Source: Marinobacter nauticus (GTDB taxonomy: Bacteria; Pseudomonadota; Gammaproteobacteria; Pseudomonadales; Oleiphilaceae). From it: 64,000 bases of DNA. Each line of letters opens with the position of its first letter. The stretch's first letter is position 1. Positions 28,266 to 36,609 of this stretch are shown piece by piece. The notes under the pieces are model-generated. The model was given only the letters and a program-made list of their open reading frames with translations. It made no database searches and was not told where the DNA came from. Where the stretch lies: NCBI RefSeq assembly GCF_003634635.1, contig NZ_RBJB01000002.1:62001-126000 (forward strand). The letters are read 5' to 3'. The translations under genes and the position numbers were made by a program.

Positions 28266-30404
28266 TTAATACTTGCCGTAAGTGCCTTCTTTCAGCGCGT
28301 CGAAGAGGTTGGCGGCGGTGTGAATTTCGCCGTCGTACTCTACCTGTTCGTTGCCGCGCAGGGTCACTTTGCTGCCGTCGTCCAGGGTGAACTCATACAT
28401 TGTGTTCTCAAGGTCTTTCTCTTTAACCAGTACGCCCTGGAACGCTTCCGGGTTGAAGCGGAAGGTGGTGCAGCCTTTCAGACCCTTGTCGTAGGCGTAC
28501 AGGTAGATGTCCTTGAAATCCTGGTACGGGAATTCTGTAGGAACGTTAGCGGTTTTGGAAATGGAGGAATCTACCCATTTCTGTGCCGCAGCCTGGATGT
28601 CGACGTGTTGCGTGGGCGTTACGTCGTCGGAGGTAGTGAAGTAGCTGGGCAGCTTCTTGTCTTCTTCATCGGAGAACGGCATGGCGCCCGGGTTCACCAG
28701 GTGGCGGTAGGCCAGCAGTTCGAAGCTGAATACGTCTACCTTCTCTTTGGTTTTACGGCCTTCACGAATGATGTTCCGGGCGTAGTGGTGAGAGAAGCTC
28801 GGTTCAATGCCGTTACTGGCGTTGTTGGCCAGGGACAGGCTGATGGTGCCGGTCGGGGCAATGGAGGTGTGGTGGGTGAAGCGGCCACCTTTCTCGGCCA
28901 GTTTGGCTACCAGCTCCGGCTCTACTTCGGCAATACGGCCCATGTAGGCACTGTACTTGGCGTGCAGTACCTTGCCTTTGACCTTGTCGCCCACCTTGAT
29001 GCCGTCTTCGGCCAGTTTCGGGCACTTGGTCATCATCTTCGGCGTTACTTCAAACTCGTCGTCCATGATTGGCGCCGGGCCTTTCTCTTCGGCCAGGGCC
29101 AGGGACTGGCGCCAGCCTTCTACCGCCATTTCACGAACCACTTCTTCGGTGAACTTCACGGACTCGTCAGAGCCGTAAGGCATGCGCAGCATGGCGAGGG
29201 TGGAGCCCAGGCCCAGAATGCCCATACCGTGGCGACGCTTGTAGGTGATCTCATGGCGCTGTTCGCCCAGGGGCAGGCCGTTGATTTCGACTACGTTGTC
29301 CAGCATGCGGGTGAAGGTGCCAACCACTTTGCGGTACTTCTCGTAGTTGAAGCTGGCTTTCTCGGTGAACGGGTACTCAACGAACTTGGTGAGGTTCACG
29401 GAACCCAGCAGGCAGCTGCCGTACGGGGGCAGGGGCTGCTCGCCACAGGGGTTGGTGGCTCGGATGTCTTCGCAGAACCAGTTGTTGTTCATCTGGTTGA
29501 CCTTGTCGATCAGGATGAAACCTGGCTCGGCGTAGTCGTAGGTGCTGGTCATGATGGTGTCCCAGATGAACTGGGCTTTCACCGTTTTGTAGATGCGGCA
29601 GGCGACCTTGCCTTCGTTGTTCACCACGTAGCCTTCCTGTACCGGGAAGTCACGGTAGACGAACTGGCTGGCGTCGGTCAGGTCCAGGCCTTCGTCGTCG
29701 GCTTCTTTCTGGGTAACCGGGAAGGACAGGTGCCAGTCGTCTCCGTTGCGCACGGCTTCGATGAAGTCTTCGGTGATCAGCAGGGACAGGTTGAACTGGC
29801 GCAGGCGGCCGTCTTCCCGCTTGGCCTGGATGAATTCGATCACGTCCGGGTGGTGTACGTCGAAGGTGGCCATCTGGGCACCGCGGCGGCCACCAGCGGA
29901 AGACACGGTGAAGCACATGCGGTCGAAGATATCCATGAACGACAGCGGGCCGGAGGTGGTGGCACCCGCGCCGGCGACATAGGCACCGCGTGGGCGCAGG
30001 GTCGAGAATTCGTAACCGATACCACAGCCGGCCTTGAGGGTGAGGCCCGCTTCGTGGTTTTTCTCCAGGATATCGTTCATGGAATCCTGGATGGTGCCGG
30101 ATACGGTACAGTTAATGGTGGAGGTGGCCGGCTTGTGGGCTTCGGCACCGGCGTTGGAAGTAATGCGGCCGGCGGGGATGGCGCCGTTCTGCAGGGCCCA
30201 CAGGAATTCCTTCATATATTTGTCGCGTAGATTCTTTTTCTCAACCTCGGCCAGGGCCTTGGCCACGCGCTCGTAGGTTGCGTTGATGTCTTTGTCGACA
30301 GGCTCGCCGGTCTTGGTCTTGAGCTGGTACTTGCTGCTCCAGATATCTAGCGAAGCTTCCTGCATGGGAATCGTTGTGATCACTGCCTGTGCCTTAGCGT
30401 TCAT
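28266..30404 (-). CDS. nrdJa: Class II ribonucleotide reductase catalytic subunit NrdJa
   Basis: This 712-residue subunit makes deoxyribonucleotides using adenosylcobalamin. Recognisable blocks are STINCTVSGTIQDSMNDILEKNHEAGLTLKAGCGIGYEFSTLRPRGAYV, SSAGGRRGAQMATFDVHHPDVIEFI, the active-site loop ATNPCGEQPLPPYGSCLLGSVNLTKFV with radical Cys and Glu, and APTGTISLSLANNASNGIEPSF. The ATG at 30404 follows GAGGGTGG; a GTG two codons earlier is possible. Upstream are three NrdR-like boxes and a long leader, so NrdR repression is likely. Confidence 0.95.
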   Translation of the reverse strand: MNAKAQAVITTIPMQEASLDIWSSKYQLKTKTGEPVDKDINATYERVAKALAEVEKKNLRDKYMKEFLWALQNGAIPAGRITSNAGAEAHKPATSTINCTVSGTIQDSMNDILEKNHEAGLTLKAGCGIGYEFSTLRPRGAYVAGAGATTSGPLSFMDIFDRMCFTVSSAGGRRGAQMATFDVHHPDVIEFIQAKREDGRLRQFNLSLLITEDFIEAVRNGDDWHLSFPVTQKEADDEGLDLTDASQFVYRDFPVQEGYVVNNEGKVACRIYKTVKAQFIWDTIMTSTYDYAEPGFILIDKVNQMNNNWFCEDIRATNPCGEQPLPPYGSCLLGSVNLTKFVEYPFTEKASFNYEKYRKVVGTFTRMLDNVVEINGLPLGEQRHEITYKRRHGMGILGLGSTLAMLRMPYGSDESVKFTEEVVREMAVEGWRQSLALAEEKGPAPIMDDEFEVTPKMMTKCPKLAEDGIKVGDKVKGKVLHAKYSAYMGRIAEVEPELVAKLAEKGGRFTHHTSIAPTGTISLSLANNASNGIEPSFSHHYARNIIREGRKTKEKVDVFSFELLAYRHLVNPGAMPFSDEEDKKLPSYFTTSDDVTPTQHVDIQAAAQKWVDSSISKTANVPTEFPYQDFKDIYLYAYDKGLKGCTTFRFNPEAFQGVLVKEKDLENTMYEFTLDDGSKVTLRGNEQVEYDGEIHTAANLFDALKEGTYGKY

Positions 30405-30506
30405 TGCCACCCTCGGTTTTCAGTATGTCTCTTTTTTGAAGACGCCGTCCTCAGCGCCTTACCCCTGTGTGTTTCTGGTACTTCATGGGTTATCGGGCCA
30501 GCAGAA

Positions 30507-30522
30507 TCACTATATATGGTGT
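30507..30522. promoter_or_regulatory. NrdR box 1 in the nrdJ leader
   Basis: TCACTATATATGGTGT fits the NrdR consensus ACACWATATATWGTGT at 14 of 16 positions. It lies in the transcribed leader, about 100 bp before the nrdJa start. Confidence 0.6.
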
Positions 30523-30535
30523 CCGTGCCTGGCCG

Positions 30536-30625
30536 GGAAGACTGCCTTCCATAACCGGAATTCTGTGTTGATCACTGCAGCCAGCCTTGTGTCTGCTGGC
30601 ATTTCTACTGCTTGACAATCAGTAG
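30536..30625 (-). other. Structured nrdJ leader with three hairpins
   Basis: In the leader of about 258 bases between the predicted start and nrdJa, three stem-loops follow one another: CTACTG/CAGTAG (30605-30625), GCCAGC/GCTGGC (30580-30600) and GGAAG/CTTCC (30536-30550). No cobalamin riboswitch B12-box is visible. Apart from this leader, the promoter and the NrdR boxes, I see nothing in the 558-bp gap. Confidence 0.45.
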
Positions 30626-30640
30626 GTGTTGGCGTAGCTG

Positions 30641-30656
30641 ACCCTATATATGGGCT
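30641..30656. promoter_or_regulatory. NrdR box 2 near the nrdJ start site
   Basis: ACCCTATATATGGGCT fits the NrdR consensus at 12 of 16 positions. It lies exactly 16 bp from box 3, the usual spacing of paired NrdR boxes, just past the predicted transcription start. Confidence 0.6.
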
Positions 30657-30668
30657 TATTTTTTGGGA

Positions 30669-30696
30669 AGTATAACAGGATATAGTGTTCTGTGAA
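30669..30696 (-). promoter_or_regulatory. Predicted nrdJ promoter with NrdR box 3
   Basis: On the minus strand TTCACA (30696-30691), a 16-bp spacer and TATACT (30674-30669) form a sigma-70-like promoter. NrdR box 3 (30673-30688, TAACAGGATATAGTGT, 12 of 16) fills the spacer, so bound repressor would block polymerase. Confidence 0.6.
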
Positions 30697-30962
30697 TAAG
30701 AGAGCAACTATTGATTGGCGCCTGTGGGCAAAGAAAATCAATGGAAAAGTTCTTGAATCTGCGGGAAGCCGCGCCATTAACGGATTCTCTGCATGTCACT
30801 ACATCTTGTGGTTAAAAAGTGTGCGCCTGAAAAGTTCTGGAATGCAGGTTTTTGTGACTTCTGCACGTATCCAAAAACGACGTGTCGGTAGAGTATGACA
30901 GTGGCGTCGTAATACTGCAGTGGCCCACAGGAAGTGATAACGACTATAAAAGGAAAAGAACA

Positions 30963-31781
30963 ATGAAAGGCCTGAAACCTACCGTTCTTGCGCTGTGTAT
31001 TGCCGGGGCGCCCCCTGCGGCCCTGGCGTTTCAACCGTTGGATGAAACCACGATGGGAAACATCACCGGCCAGGCGGGTGTGACCATTGAACTGGAGACC
31101 AAGCTGAACATTGATCGGTTTATCTACACCGATGAGGGGTCGCTTGAGATCAACAACATCTTCGTGGGCGGTACCAACCGGACCGACCTGTTTCCGGAAC
31201 TGGGCGTTAACCTGATGGGCGGCGCTGCCCAGCAAACCGACCTGCTGGACAACATCCGCATTGAAATCGATGTGCTCAGTGACGGCGATGCCATCATCAA
31301 CGTGCTGCCGCAGATGTTCGGTGCGGTGGATGTGCGGGTCTCCACCGACCAGTGGAATCTGGTTGGCACCACAGACTCCACCACCATCCTTGATAATTTC
31401 ACCGCTGACATTCTGATGGGCGGCGCCAATATCGAGATTGATGCGGATACCGACGTGATGAACCTGCGCGCCGATATAGCGATTGATAACCTGGAGTTCG
31501 ATGCACCGTTCCTGGCGGTGGGCATCCGGGATCTGCGCCTGACCGGTGATACCTATGATCCGGTTCGCAACAAAAACATTCCGGACCTGTTCGCCAAGGT
31601 GGATCTCGATATCTACAAGGGCTCTAACAGCCTGGGTGTCGACAGCCTTGCGGTCGATATGGATTCGTTCCGCGCTGACATGACCATTGGCGGTGTGCTG
31701 GTGGGTGGTACGTCCATTGGCAGCATCTTTATGGACGACCTGGCCATTACCAATACCCAGATGGTGATCTACGGCCACTAA
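30963..31781 (+). CDS. DUF6160/FilA-like exported protein
   Basis: This 272-residue protein has a signal peptide (MKGLKPTVLALCIAGAPPAALAFQPL). The mature start, ETTMGNITGQAGVTIELETKLNIDRFIYTDEGSL, carries the xGQxGVTI signature I associate with FilA-like and DUF6160 putative pilus or surface proteins. The rest is Asp/Asn- and Gly-rich with repeating strand pairs, consistent with a beta-helix or beta-solenoid. AAGGAAAAG precedes the ATG at 30963; an upstream frame start at 30882 is unsupported. It stands alone. Confidence 0.65.
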   Translation: MKGLKPTVLALCIAGAPPAALAFQPLDETTMGNITGQAGVTIELETKLNIDRFIYTDEGSLEINNIFVGGTNRTDLFPELGVNLMGGAAQQTDLLDNIRIEIDVLSDGDAIINVLPQMFGAVDVRVSTDQWNLVGTTDSTTILDNFTADILMGGANIEIDADTDVMNLRADIAIDNLEFDAPFLAVGIRDLRLTGDTYDPVRNKNIPDLFAKVDLDIYKGSNSLGVDSLAVDMDSFRADMTIGGVLVGGTSIGSIFMDDLAITNTQMVIYGH

Positions 31782-31798
31782 AATGGCTAAGTAGAAAC

Positions 31799-31827
31799 AA
31801 AAACGGGGCCGCGTGGGCCCCGTTTTT
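31799..31827. terminator. Bidirectional terminator
   Basis: AAAAACGGGGCC (31799-31810) pairs with GGCCCCGTTTTT (31816-31827) around GCGTG. It lies between the convergent FilA-like gene and the X4-type ABC operon and serves both. Confidence 0.9.
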
Positions 31828-31841
31828 GTCTGTCGGGTGTT

Positions 31842-32636
31842 TTAGCCCAACAGCAGACTGTCGTCGTCTACTTCCAGGCCGCGCTGTTTCTCGAACAGGC
31901 CCAGCAGGTCCTTCACTTCCAGTCCATCCCGGTCTTTGCCGGCAATATCGAATACCACCTGGCCCTGGTGCAGCATCACGGTGCGGCTGCCGACTTCCAG
32001 TGCCTGTTTCATGCTGTGGGTGACCATCAGGGCGGTGAGCTTCTGTTCCTCGATGATCTGCTGGGTCAGTTCCAGCACGAAGTTGGCGGTTTTCGGGTCC
32101 AGCGCAGCGGTGTGCTCATCCAGCAGCAGAATGCTGGAGGGCGTGAGGCTGGCCATCAGCAGGCTGACGGCCTGGCGTTGGCCACCGGAGAGCAGGCCCA
32201 TTTTGTCGCCCAGGCGGTTTTCCAGGCCCAGTTTCAAGGTGGCAAGGCTTTCCCGGAACTGGCCCAGGTACTGCTTTTTCACCGCGCTGGTCAGGCCCCG
32301 GCTTTGGCCACGTTTGATGGCCAGCGCCAGGTTTTCTTCAATGGACAGGTTTTCACAGGTGCCGGCCAGGGGGTCCTGGAACACCCGGGCAACCCGCGCC
32401 GCCCGTTTATGGGTGGGCAGCCGGGTAACGTCCAGGTTGTCGACGATAATCTGGCCGCTGTCCACCATGACTTCGCCGGCGAGGGCGTTCAGGAAGGTGG
32501 ATTTTCCGGCGCCGTTGCTGCCGATGACCGTCACGAATTCGCCCTGGTTTACCGTCAGGCTCATGCCCCGAAGGGCCGGATTTTCCAGCGGGGTGCCTTT
32601 GCCAAAGGTAAGCCGCAGATCGGTTGCGCTGATCAT
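31842..32636 (-). CDS. ABC transporter ATPase (X4 type)
   Basis: This 264-residue ATPase shows Walker A GSNGAGKST near residue 40, signature LSGGQRQAVSLLMA, Walker B SILLLDEHTAALDP, and the switch VTHS. It is the third gene of a minus-strand operon with a binding protein and a permease. The set matches the putative ABC.X4 importer family, which includes tryptophan-type importers in some bacteria, but the ligand here is not shown by sequence. Confidence 0.88.
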   Translation of the reverse strand: MISATDLRLTFGKGTPLENPALRGMSLTVNQGEFVTVIGSNGAGKSTFLNALAGEVMVDSGQIIVDNLDVTRLPTHKRAARVARVFQDPLAGTCENLSIEENLALAIKRGQSRGLTSAVKKQYLGQFRESLATLKLGLENRLGDKMGLLSGGQRQAVSLLMASLTPSSILLLDEHTAALDPKTANFVLELTQQIIEEQKLTALMVTHSMKQALEVGSRTVMLHQGQVVFDIAGKDRDGLEVKDLLGLFEKQRGLEVDDDSLLLG

Positions 32637-32645
32637 AGTGCCTCC

Positions 32646-33548
32646 TCAGGCCTTTTTGCTGGTGAAACGACTGGCGATCTTGGTGCGAACGCCAGGCAGT
32701 ACGATGGCCAGGGTAACCAGAACCGCGGTAATCAGATTCAGATCCTGTGCCTGCAGGCCGAGGACATCGGCATTCAGGGCAAAGGCAATGGCCAGTCGGT
32801 AGATGATGGCGCCCACCACACACGCCAGCAGGGCGCGTACCACGGTGGAGGGGGTGATGACGGCTTCACCGCCAATCAGTGAGGCGAGGCCGATCACGAT
32901 TACGCCTACACCCATGGTGACGTCTGCTGCGCCCTGGCTCTGGGCAAACAGAGCACCGGCCAGACCCACCAGACCGTTGGACAGAGCAACCCCCAGTATG
33001 ATCATGCCGCCGGTCGCAATGCCCTGGGCGCGAGCCATGCGGGCGTTGGCGCCAGTGGCGCGCATGGCCAGGCCAGTCTCGGATTTCATGAAACGCCACA
33101 ACAGAATCAGGGACACAATAGCGACCAGGGTAAACAGCAACACCGGCACCTGATGGAAAGCCAGGCCCAGGTCGTACCAGGGAGTCAGTACCGTTTCTTC
33201 TGTGAGCAAGGCCACGTTCGGCCGGCCCATGATGCGCAGGTTCACGGAGTAGAGCGCGATCATGGTAAGGATGGAGGCCAGCAGGTTCAGAATGTTGAGT
33301 TTGACATTCAGGATGGCGGTTACGGCACCGGCGGCCATGCCGGCCAGTACCGCACAGCCAGTTGCCAGCCAGGGATTCCAGCCTTCAATAATCAACATGG
33401 CGGCAACGGCGGCGCCCAGGGGGAAGCTGCCATCCACCGTCAGGTCGGGGAAGTCGAGAACACGGAAAGAGAGATAGATACCAAAGGCAACCAGGCCGTA
33501 GATCAGGCCGGTTTCGAGAGCACCGTAGAATGCGATTTCACTGAGCAT
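32646..33548 (-). CDS. ABC transporter permease (X4 type)
   Basis: This 300-residue inner-membrane permease has eight or so helices and resembles branched-chain/ribose permeases. It starts MLSEIAFYGALETGLIYGLVAFGIYLSFRVLDFPDLTVDGSFPLGAAVAA, and carries GLAMRATGANARMARAQGI, the loop that docks on the ATPase. It ends 9 bp before the ATPase start. A hairpin separates it from the upstream binding-protein gene. Confidence 0.87.
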   Translation of the reverse strand: MLSEIAFYGALETGLIYGLVAFGIYLSFRVLDFPDLTVDGSFPLGAAVAAMLIIEGWNPWLATGCAVLAGMAAGAVTAILNVKLNILNLLASILTMIALYSVNLRIMGRPNVALLTEETVLTPWYDLGLAFHQVPVLLFTLVAIVSLILLWRFMKSETGLAMRATGANARMARAQGIATGGMIILGVALSNGLVGLAGALFAQSQGAADVTMGVGVIVIGLASLIGGEAVITPSTVVRALLACVVGAIIYRLAIAFALNADVLGLQAQDLNLITAVLVTLAIVLPGVRTKIASRFTSKKA

Positions 33549-33573
33549 GGGTAGTTTTTCACCGTGAAAGAAA

Positions 33574-33602
33574 ACGGGCGGGCCCTTTTGGGGTCCGCCC
33601 GT
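33574..33602 (-). terminator. Attenuating hairpin inside the X4 ABC operon
   Basis: ACGGGCGG (33574-33581) pairs with CCGCCCGT (33595-33602), extended by inner pairs GCCC/GGGT. On the minus strand it is followed by TTTTCTTTC. It lies between the binding-protein stop and the permease start and probably lets only part of the transcripts continue. Confidence 0.65.
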
Positions 33603-33614
33603 GTTGGTCAGGCG

Positions 33615-34589
33615 TTACTTGTCGTTTTTGACGACTTTGACGGCTTCCTGGATGAGGTCTTCGGGCAGAGTGACGCCCATGCGCTCGGCGGCCTCGGGGT
33701 TCACGTACAGATCCAGTTCTTCCATGGTTTCAACCGGCATGTCGGCTGTGCCGGCACCTTCCAGTACGCGTGCGACCATGGCACCAGTCTGGCGGCCGTG
33801 GTTGTAATAGTTGAAGCCCAAAGCGGCTACCGCGCCACGCTCAACGGTGGCAGTGTCGGCAGCAAAAACCGGGATCTTGGCCCGTTCGCCAACGGAAACA
33901 ACCGCTTCGGCGGCACTGATCACGGTGTTATCGGTGGTCAGGTAGATGGCGTCGGCCTTGCCTACCAGGGAGCGGGCTGCGCCCAGCACTTCAGAAGTCT
34001 TGGTGGCCGCACCTTTAACCAGCTCCAGACCGCGGGCCTGCAGGCGTTCTTCCAGCAGTTCAATCAGCGCGGCGGCGTTGGCTTCGCCAGGGTTGTAAAC
34101 GGTACCGATGCGCTTGGCGTCGGGCATTGCACGCTGCAGCATGTCCAGGTGCTTCTCGATGGGCAGCATATCGCTTACCCCGGTGATGTTGGCACCAGGG
34201 GCTTCCCAGCTTTGTACCAGTTTGGCGGCAACCGGATCGGTCACGGCAGAGAAGACCACGGGCACGTTACGGGCTGCAGCGGCAACGGTTTGTGCGGACG
34301 GTGTGGCAATGGCCACGATTACATCCGGGTTTTCACCCACAAACTTGCGGGCAATCTGAGAGGCAATGGCTGAGTTGCCCTGGGCACTTTCGTGCATCAG
34401 GCGCAGGTTTTCGCCTTCGCGATAGCCTCGCTCGGCTAGTTCGTCCTTAACGCCCTCATGTACGGCATCCAGTGCCGGGTGTTCAACAATCTGTGTGATG
34501 GCAACAACACGGGGGTCGTCCGCTTGAACCAGGCTTGCTGCGGCAAGCAGCGAGGCGCCGATCAGCGTGCGCAGGGATTTCTTGGCCAT
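33615..34589 (-). CDS. ABC transporter substrate-binding protein (X4 type)
   Basis: This 324-residue periplasmic protein has a signal peptide (MAKKSLRTLIGASLLAAASLVQADD). Its body has VAITQIVEHPALDAVHEGVKDELAERGYREGENL and VNPEAAERMGVTLPEDLI, typical of the PF04392-type ABC_sub_bind family. The family binds aromatic amino acids or related compounds in some members. It leads the operon and is separated from the permease by an attenuating hairpin, which would make the binding protein the more abundant partner. Confidence 0.88.
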   Translation of the reverse strand: MAKKSLRTLIGASLLAAASLVQADDPRVVAITQIVEHPALDAVHEGVKDELAERGYREGENLRLMHESAQGNSAIASQIARKFVGENPDVIVAIATPSAQTVAAAARNVPVVFSAVTDPVAAKLVQSWEAPGANITGVSDMLPIEKHLDMLQRAMPDAKRIGTVYNPGEANAAALIELLEERLQARGLELVKGAATKTSEVLGAARSLVGKADAIYLTTDNTVISAAEAVVSVGERAKIPVFAADTATVERGAVAALGFNYYNHGRQTGAMVARVLEGAGTADMPVETMEELDLYVNPEAAERMGVTLPEDLIQEAVKVVKNDK

Positions 34590-34731
34590 ATGCCCATCTC
34601 CGAGTCAGTTACTGTTTTTTCCCGTGAAACCGGGGGCAAAAATTCAAGGTGCGCAAGTTTAACACAGCCATGCGACAATCGGTGTAGGGGAAGGCGCAGT
34701 TTGTTGCGACGATCGTTTGAGTGGTTGCAGA

Positions 34732-34787
34732 TGCAAATTATTTTGCACGGATCACGTTTTGACGGGCTCTGGTGTGTTGAAATAGGC
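34732..34787 (+). promoter_or_regulatory. Palindrome and promoter before the acyl-CoA ligase
   Basis: TGCAAATTATTTTGCA (34732-34747) has perfect 6-bp arms. A -35-like TTGACG follows at 34759-34764; the -10 at about 34782-34787 (ATAGGC) is weak. The palindrome sits where an activator or repressor would contact polymerase. The regulator is unknown. Confidence 0.4.
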
Positions 34788-34857
34788 TACTAAAGTCTAA
34801 TAATACGAGAACGCGATAAAGCGAATCCGAAACTATAACGACAAATCAGGAAGGTCC

Positions 34858-36525
34858 ATGGACACAACGAAAAAGCTCCCCCTGGATATGGTCTACCACT
34901 GGGAGGCCTCCAGCCCTAATTCCCTTTATATGACGCAGCCCATTGGCGACGGTAAGGTGGTTGAGTACACCTGGGGCCGTGCCGTGGATGAGGCACGCCG
35001 GATGGCGGCGTACCTGAAATCCCTGAACCTGCCGGAGAAAAGCCGGATTGGTCTGATTTCCAAGAACTGCGCCCAGTGGGTGATGACAGACTGGGCCATC
35101 TGGATGGCAGGGCACATTTCCGTGCCGCTGTATCCCACCCTGAACGCCGATACCGTGAACTACATCCTCAACCACGCCGAGTGCGACGTGTTGTTCGTGG
35201 GTAAACTGGATGACTGGGACAGTATGAAATCCGGTGTGCCGGAATCGGTTCGCTGCATTTCCTATCCGCTGAGCCCGCCCAACGATTTCGAGACCTGGGA
35301 CGACATTGTTGCCAAGTACCCGCCACTGGAAGGCAAAACCAGGCGTGATCCGGAAGAGTTGGCCACCATCGTGTACACCTCTGGCAGTACCGGTCGCCCG
35401 AAAGGCGTTATGCTCAGCTTCAATAACATGGCGTTCGCCGCTGCTGGCGGTATCGAGACTCTGGGCGTAGGGCCAGGTGAGCGCATGTTGTCCTACCTGC
35501 CGCTGGCTCATGTATTTGAGCGCACCTTTGTGGAGCTGGGCTCTTTGTATTCCGGCTTCCAGCTTTATTTTGCAGAGTCTCTGGACACCTTCGTTCAGGA
35601 TCTTCAGCGGGCACGGCCAACGCTCTTCCTCTCGGTTCCGCGCCTGTGGGTGAAGTTCCAGCATGGTGTTTTGCAGAAAGTGCCCAAGCAGAAGCTGGAT
35701 CGCCTGCTGAAGATTCCGGTAGTGAGCAAGCTGATCAAGAAGAAGGTGCTGAAAGGCCTGGGCCTGGACAAGGTGAAGCTGGCCGGTTCCGGTTCCGCAC
35801 CGTTGTCCAACGATGTATTGGACTGGTACCGCAATCTCGGCCTGGAACTGCTGGAAGGTTATGGCATGTCCGAGAACTTTGCCTACTCTCACATGAACAA
35901 ACCGGGCCGTACCCGCACCGGTTATGTCGGCGAAGCCCTGCCGGGCGTTGAAGTGAAGATCAGCGAGCAGGGCGAGGTGCTGGTGAAGAGCCCGGCCACC
36001 ATGATGGGTTATTACAAGGACGAGGAGAAAACCGCTGAAGCCTTCACCGAGGACGGTTTCCTGCGTACCGGTGACAAGGGCGAGATTGACGAGATGGGCC
36101 GTCTCAAGCTGACCGGCCGCATCAAGGAGATCTTCAAGACCAGCAAGGGCAAGTACATTGCGCCGGCGCCGATCGAGAACCGCCTGATGTCTCACGATGC
36201 CATCGAAATGGTGTGTGTGTCGGGTGCCAACCAGACCCAGCCCCACGCGTTGGTGGTTCTGGGTGAGGAGATTCGCCCGAAAGCTGCTGACGAGAGCTTC
36301 CGCAAGGAGTTGGAAGAAAGCTTCAAGCAGCTGATTCAGGACGTAAACAAAACTGTAGATCCCCACGAACAGTTGGCTTTCATTACGGTGGTCAGCGATG
36401 AGTGGTCCATCGAGAACAGCTTCCTGACGCCGACGCTCAAGCTTAAGCGTAACGTGGTGGAAGACGCCTATCAGGCGAAAGTGGACAGCTGGTACGCCAA
36501 GAAGCAGCCGGTTATCTGGCAGTAA
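34858..36525 (+). CDS. Long-chain acyl-CoA ligase (AMP-binding enzyme)
   Basis: This 555-residue enzyme activates fatty acids to acyl-CoA through an acyl-AMP. The ATP/AMP motif is IVYTSGSTGRPKGVMLS near residue 178. Others are LPLAHVFER, EGYGMSE, and FLRTGDKGEIDEMGRLKLTGRIKEIFKTSKGKYIAP with the catalytic Lys. The N-terminus and the GYGMSENFAYSHMN loop resemble bacterial long-chain ligases rather than acetyl-CoA synthetases. AGGAAGG precedes the ATG. It is alone, with a terminator after it. Confidence 0.9.
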   Translation: MDTTKKLPLDMVYHWEASSPNSLYMTQPIGDGKVVEYTWGRAVDEARRMAAYLKSLNLPEKSRIGLISKNCAQWVMTDWAIWMAGHISVPLYPTLNADTVNYILNHAECDVLFVGKLDDWDSMKSGVPESVRCISYPLSPPNDFETWDDIVAKYPPLEGKTRRDPEELATIVYTSGSTGRPKGVMLSFNNMAFAAAGGIETLGVGPGERMLSYLPLAHVFERTFVELGSLYSGFQLYFAESLDTFVQDLQRARPTLFLSVPRLWVKFQHGVLQKVPKQKLDRLLKIPVVSKLIKKKVLKGLGLDKVKLAGSGSAPLSNDVLDWYRNLGLELLEGYGMSENFAYSHMNKPGRTRTGYVGEALPGVEVKISEQGEVLVKSPATMMGYYKDEEKTAEAFTEDGFLRTGDKGEIDEMGRLKLTGRIKEIFKTSKGKYIAPAPIENRLMSHDAIEMVCVSGANQTQPHALVVLGEEIRPKAADESFRKELEESFKQLIQDVNKTVDPHEQLAFITVVSDEWSIENSFLTPTLKLKRNVVEDAYQAKVDSWYAKKQPVIWQ

Positions 36526-36549
36526 AGGCGACGGCTTACACGGTAAGGA

Positions 36550-36585
36550 CAAGAAGGCCCGGCAAACTGCCGGGCCTTCTTGTTT
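36550..36585 (+). terminator. Terminator after the acyl-CoA ligase
   Basis: CAAGAAGGCCCGGC (36550-36563) pairs with GCCGGGCCTTCTTG (36569-36582) around AAACT, and TTT follows. It separates the ligase from the convergent iron permease gene. Confidence 0.8.
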
Positions 36586-36609
36586 CTGGCGTTCCGATAT
36601 TTCTGGCCG

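Noticed and set aside
27948..30230. A 760-codon open frame on the strand opposite nrdJb/nrdJa
   Set aside because: It mirrors the conserved nrdJ genes codon for codon, has no family features and arises from their GC-rich third positions.
30405..30662. Cobalamin riboswitch in the nrdJ leader
   Set aside because: The conserved B12-box and the surrounding core are not visible on the transcribed strand; only simple hairpins are seen.
34846..36552. A 568-codon open frame opposite the acyl-CoA ligase
   Set aside because: The ligase motifs on the other strand are unambiguous; the opposite frame has no recognisable domain or start signal.
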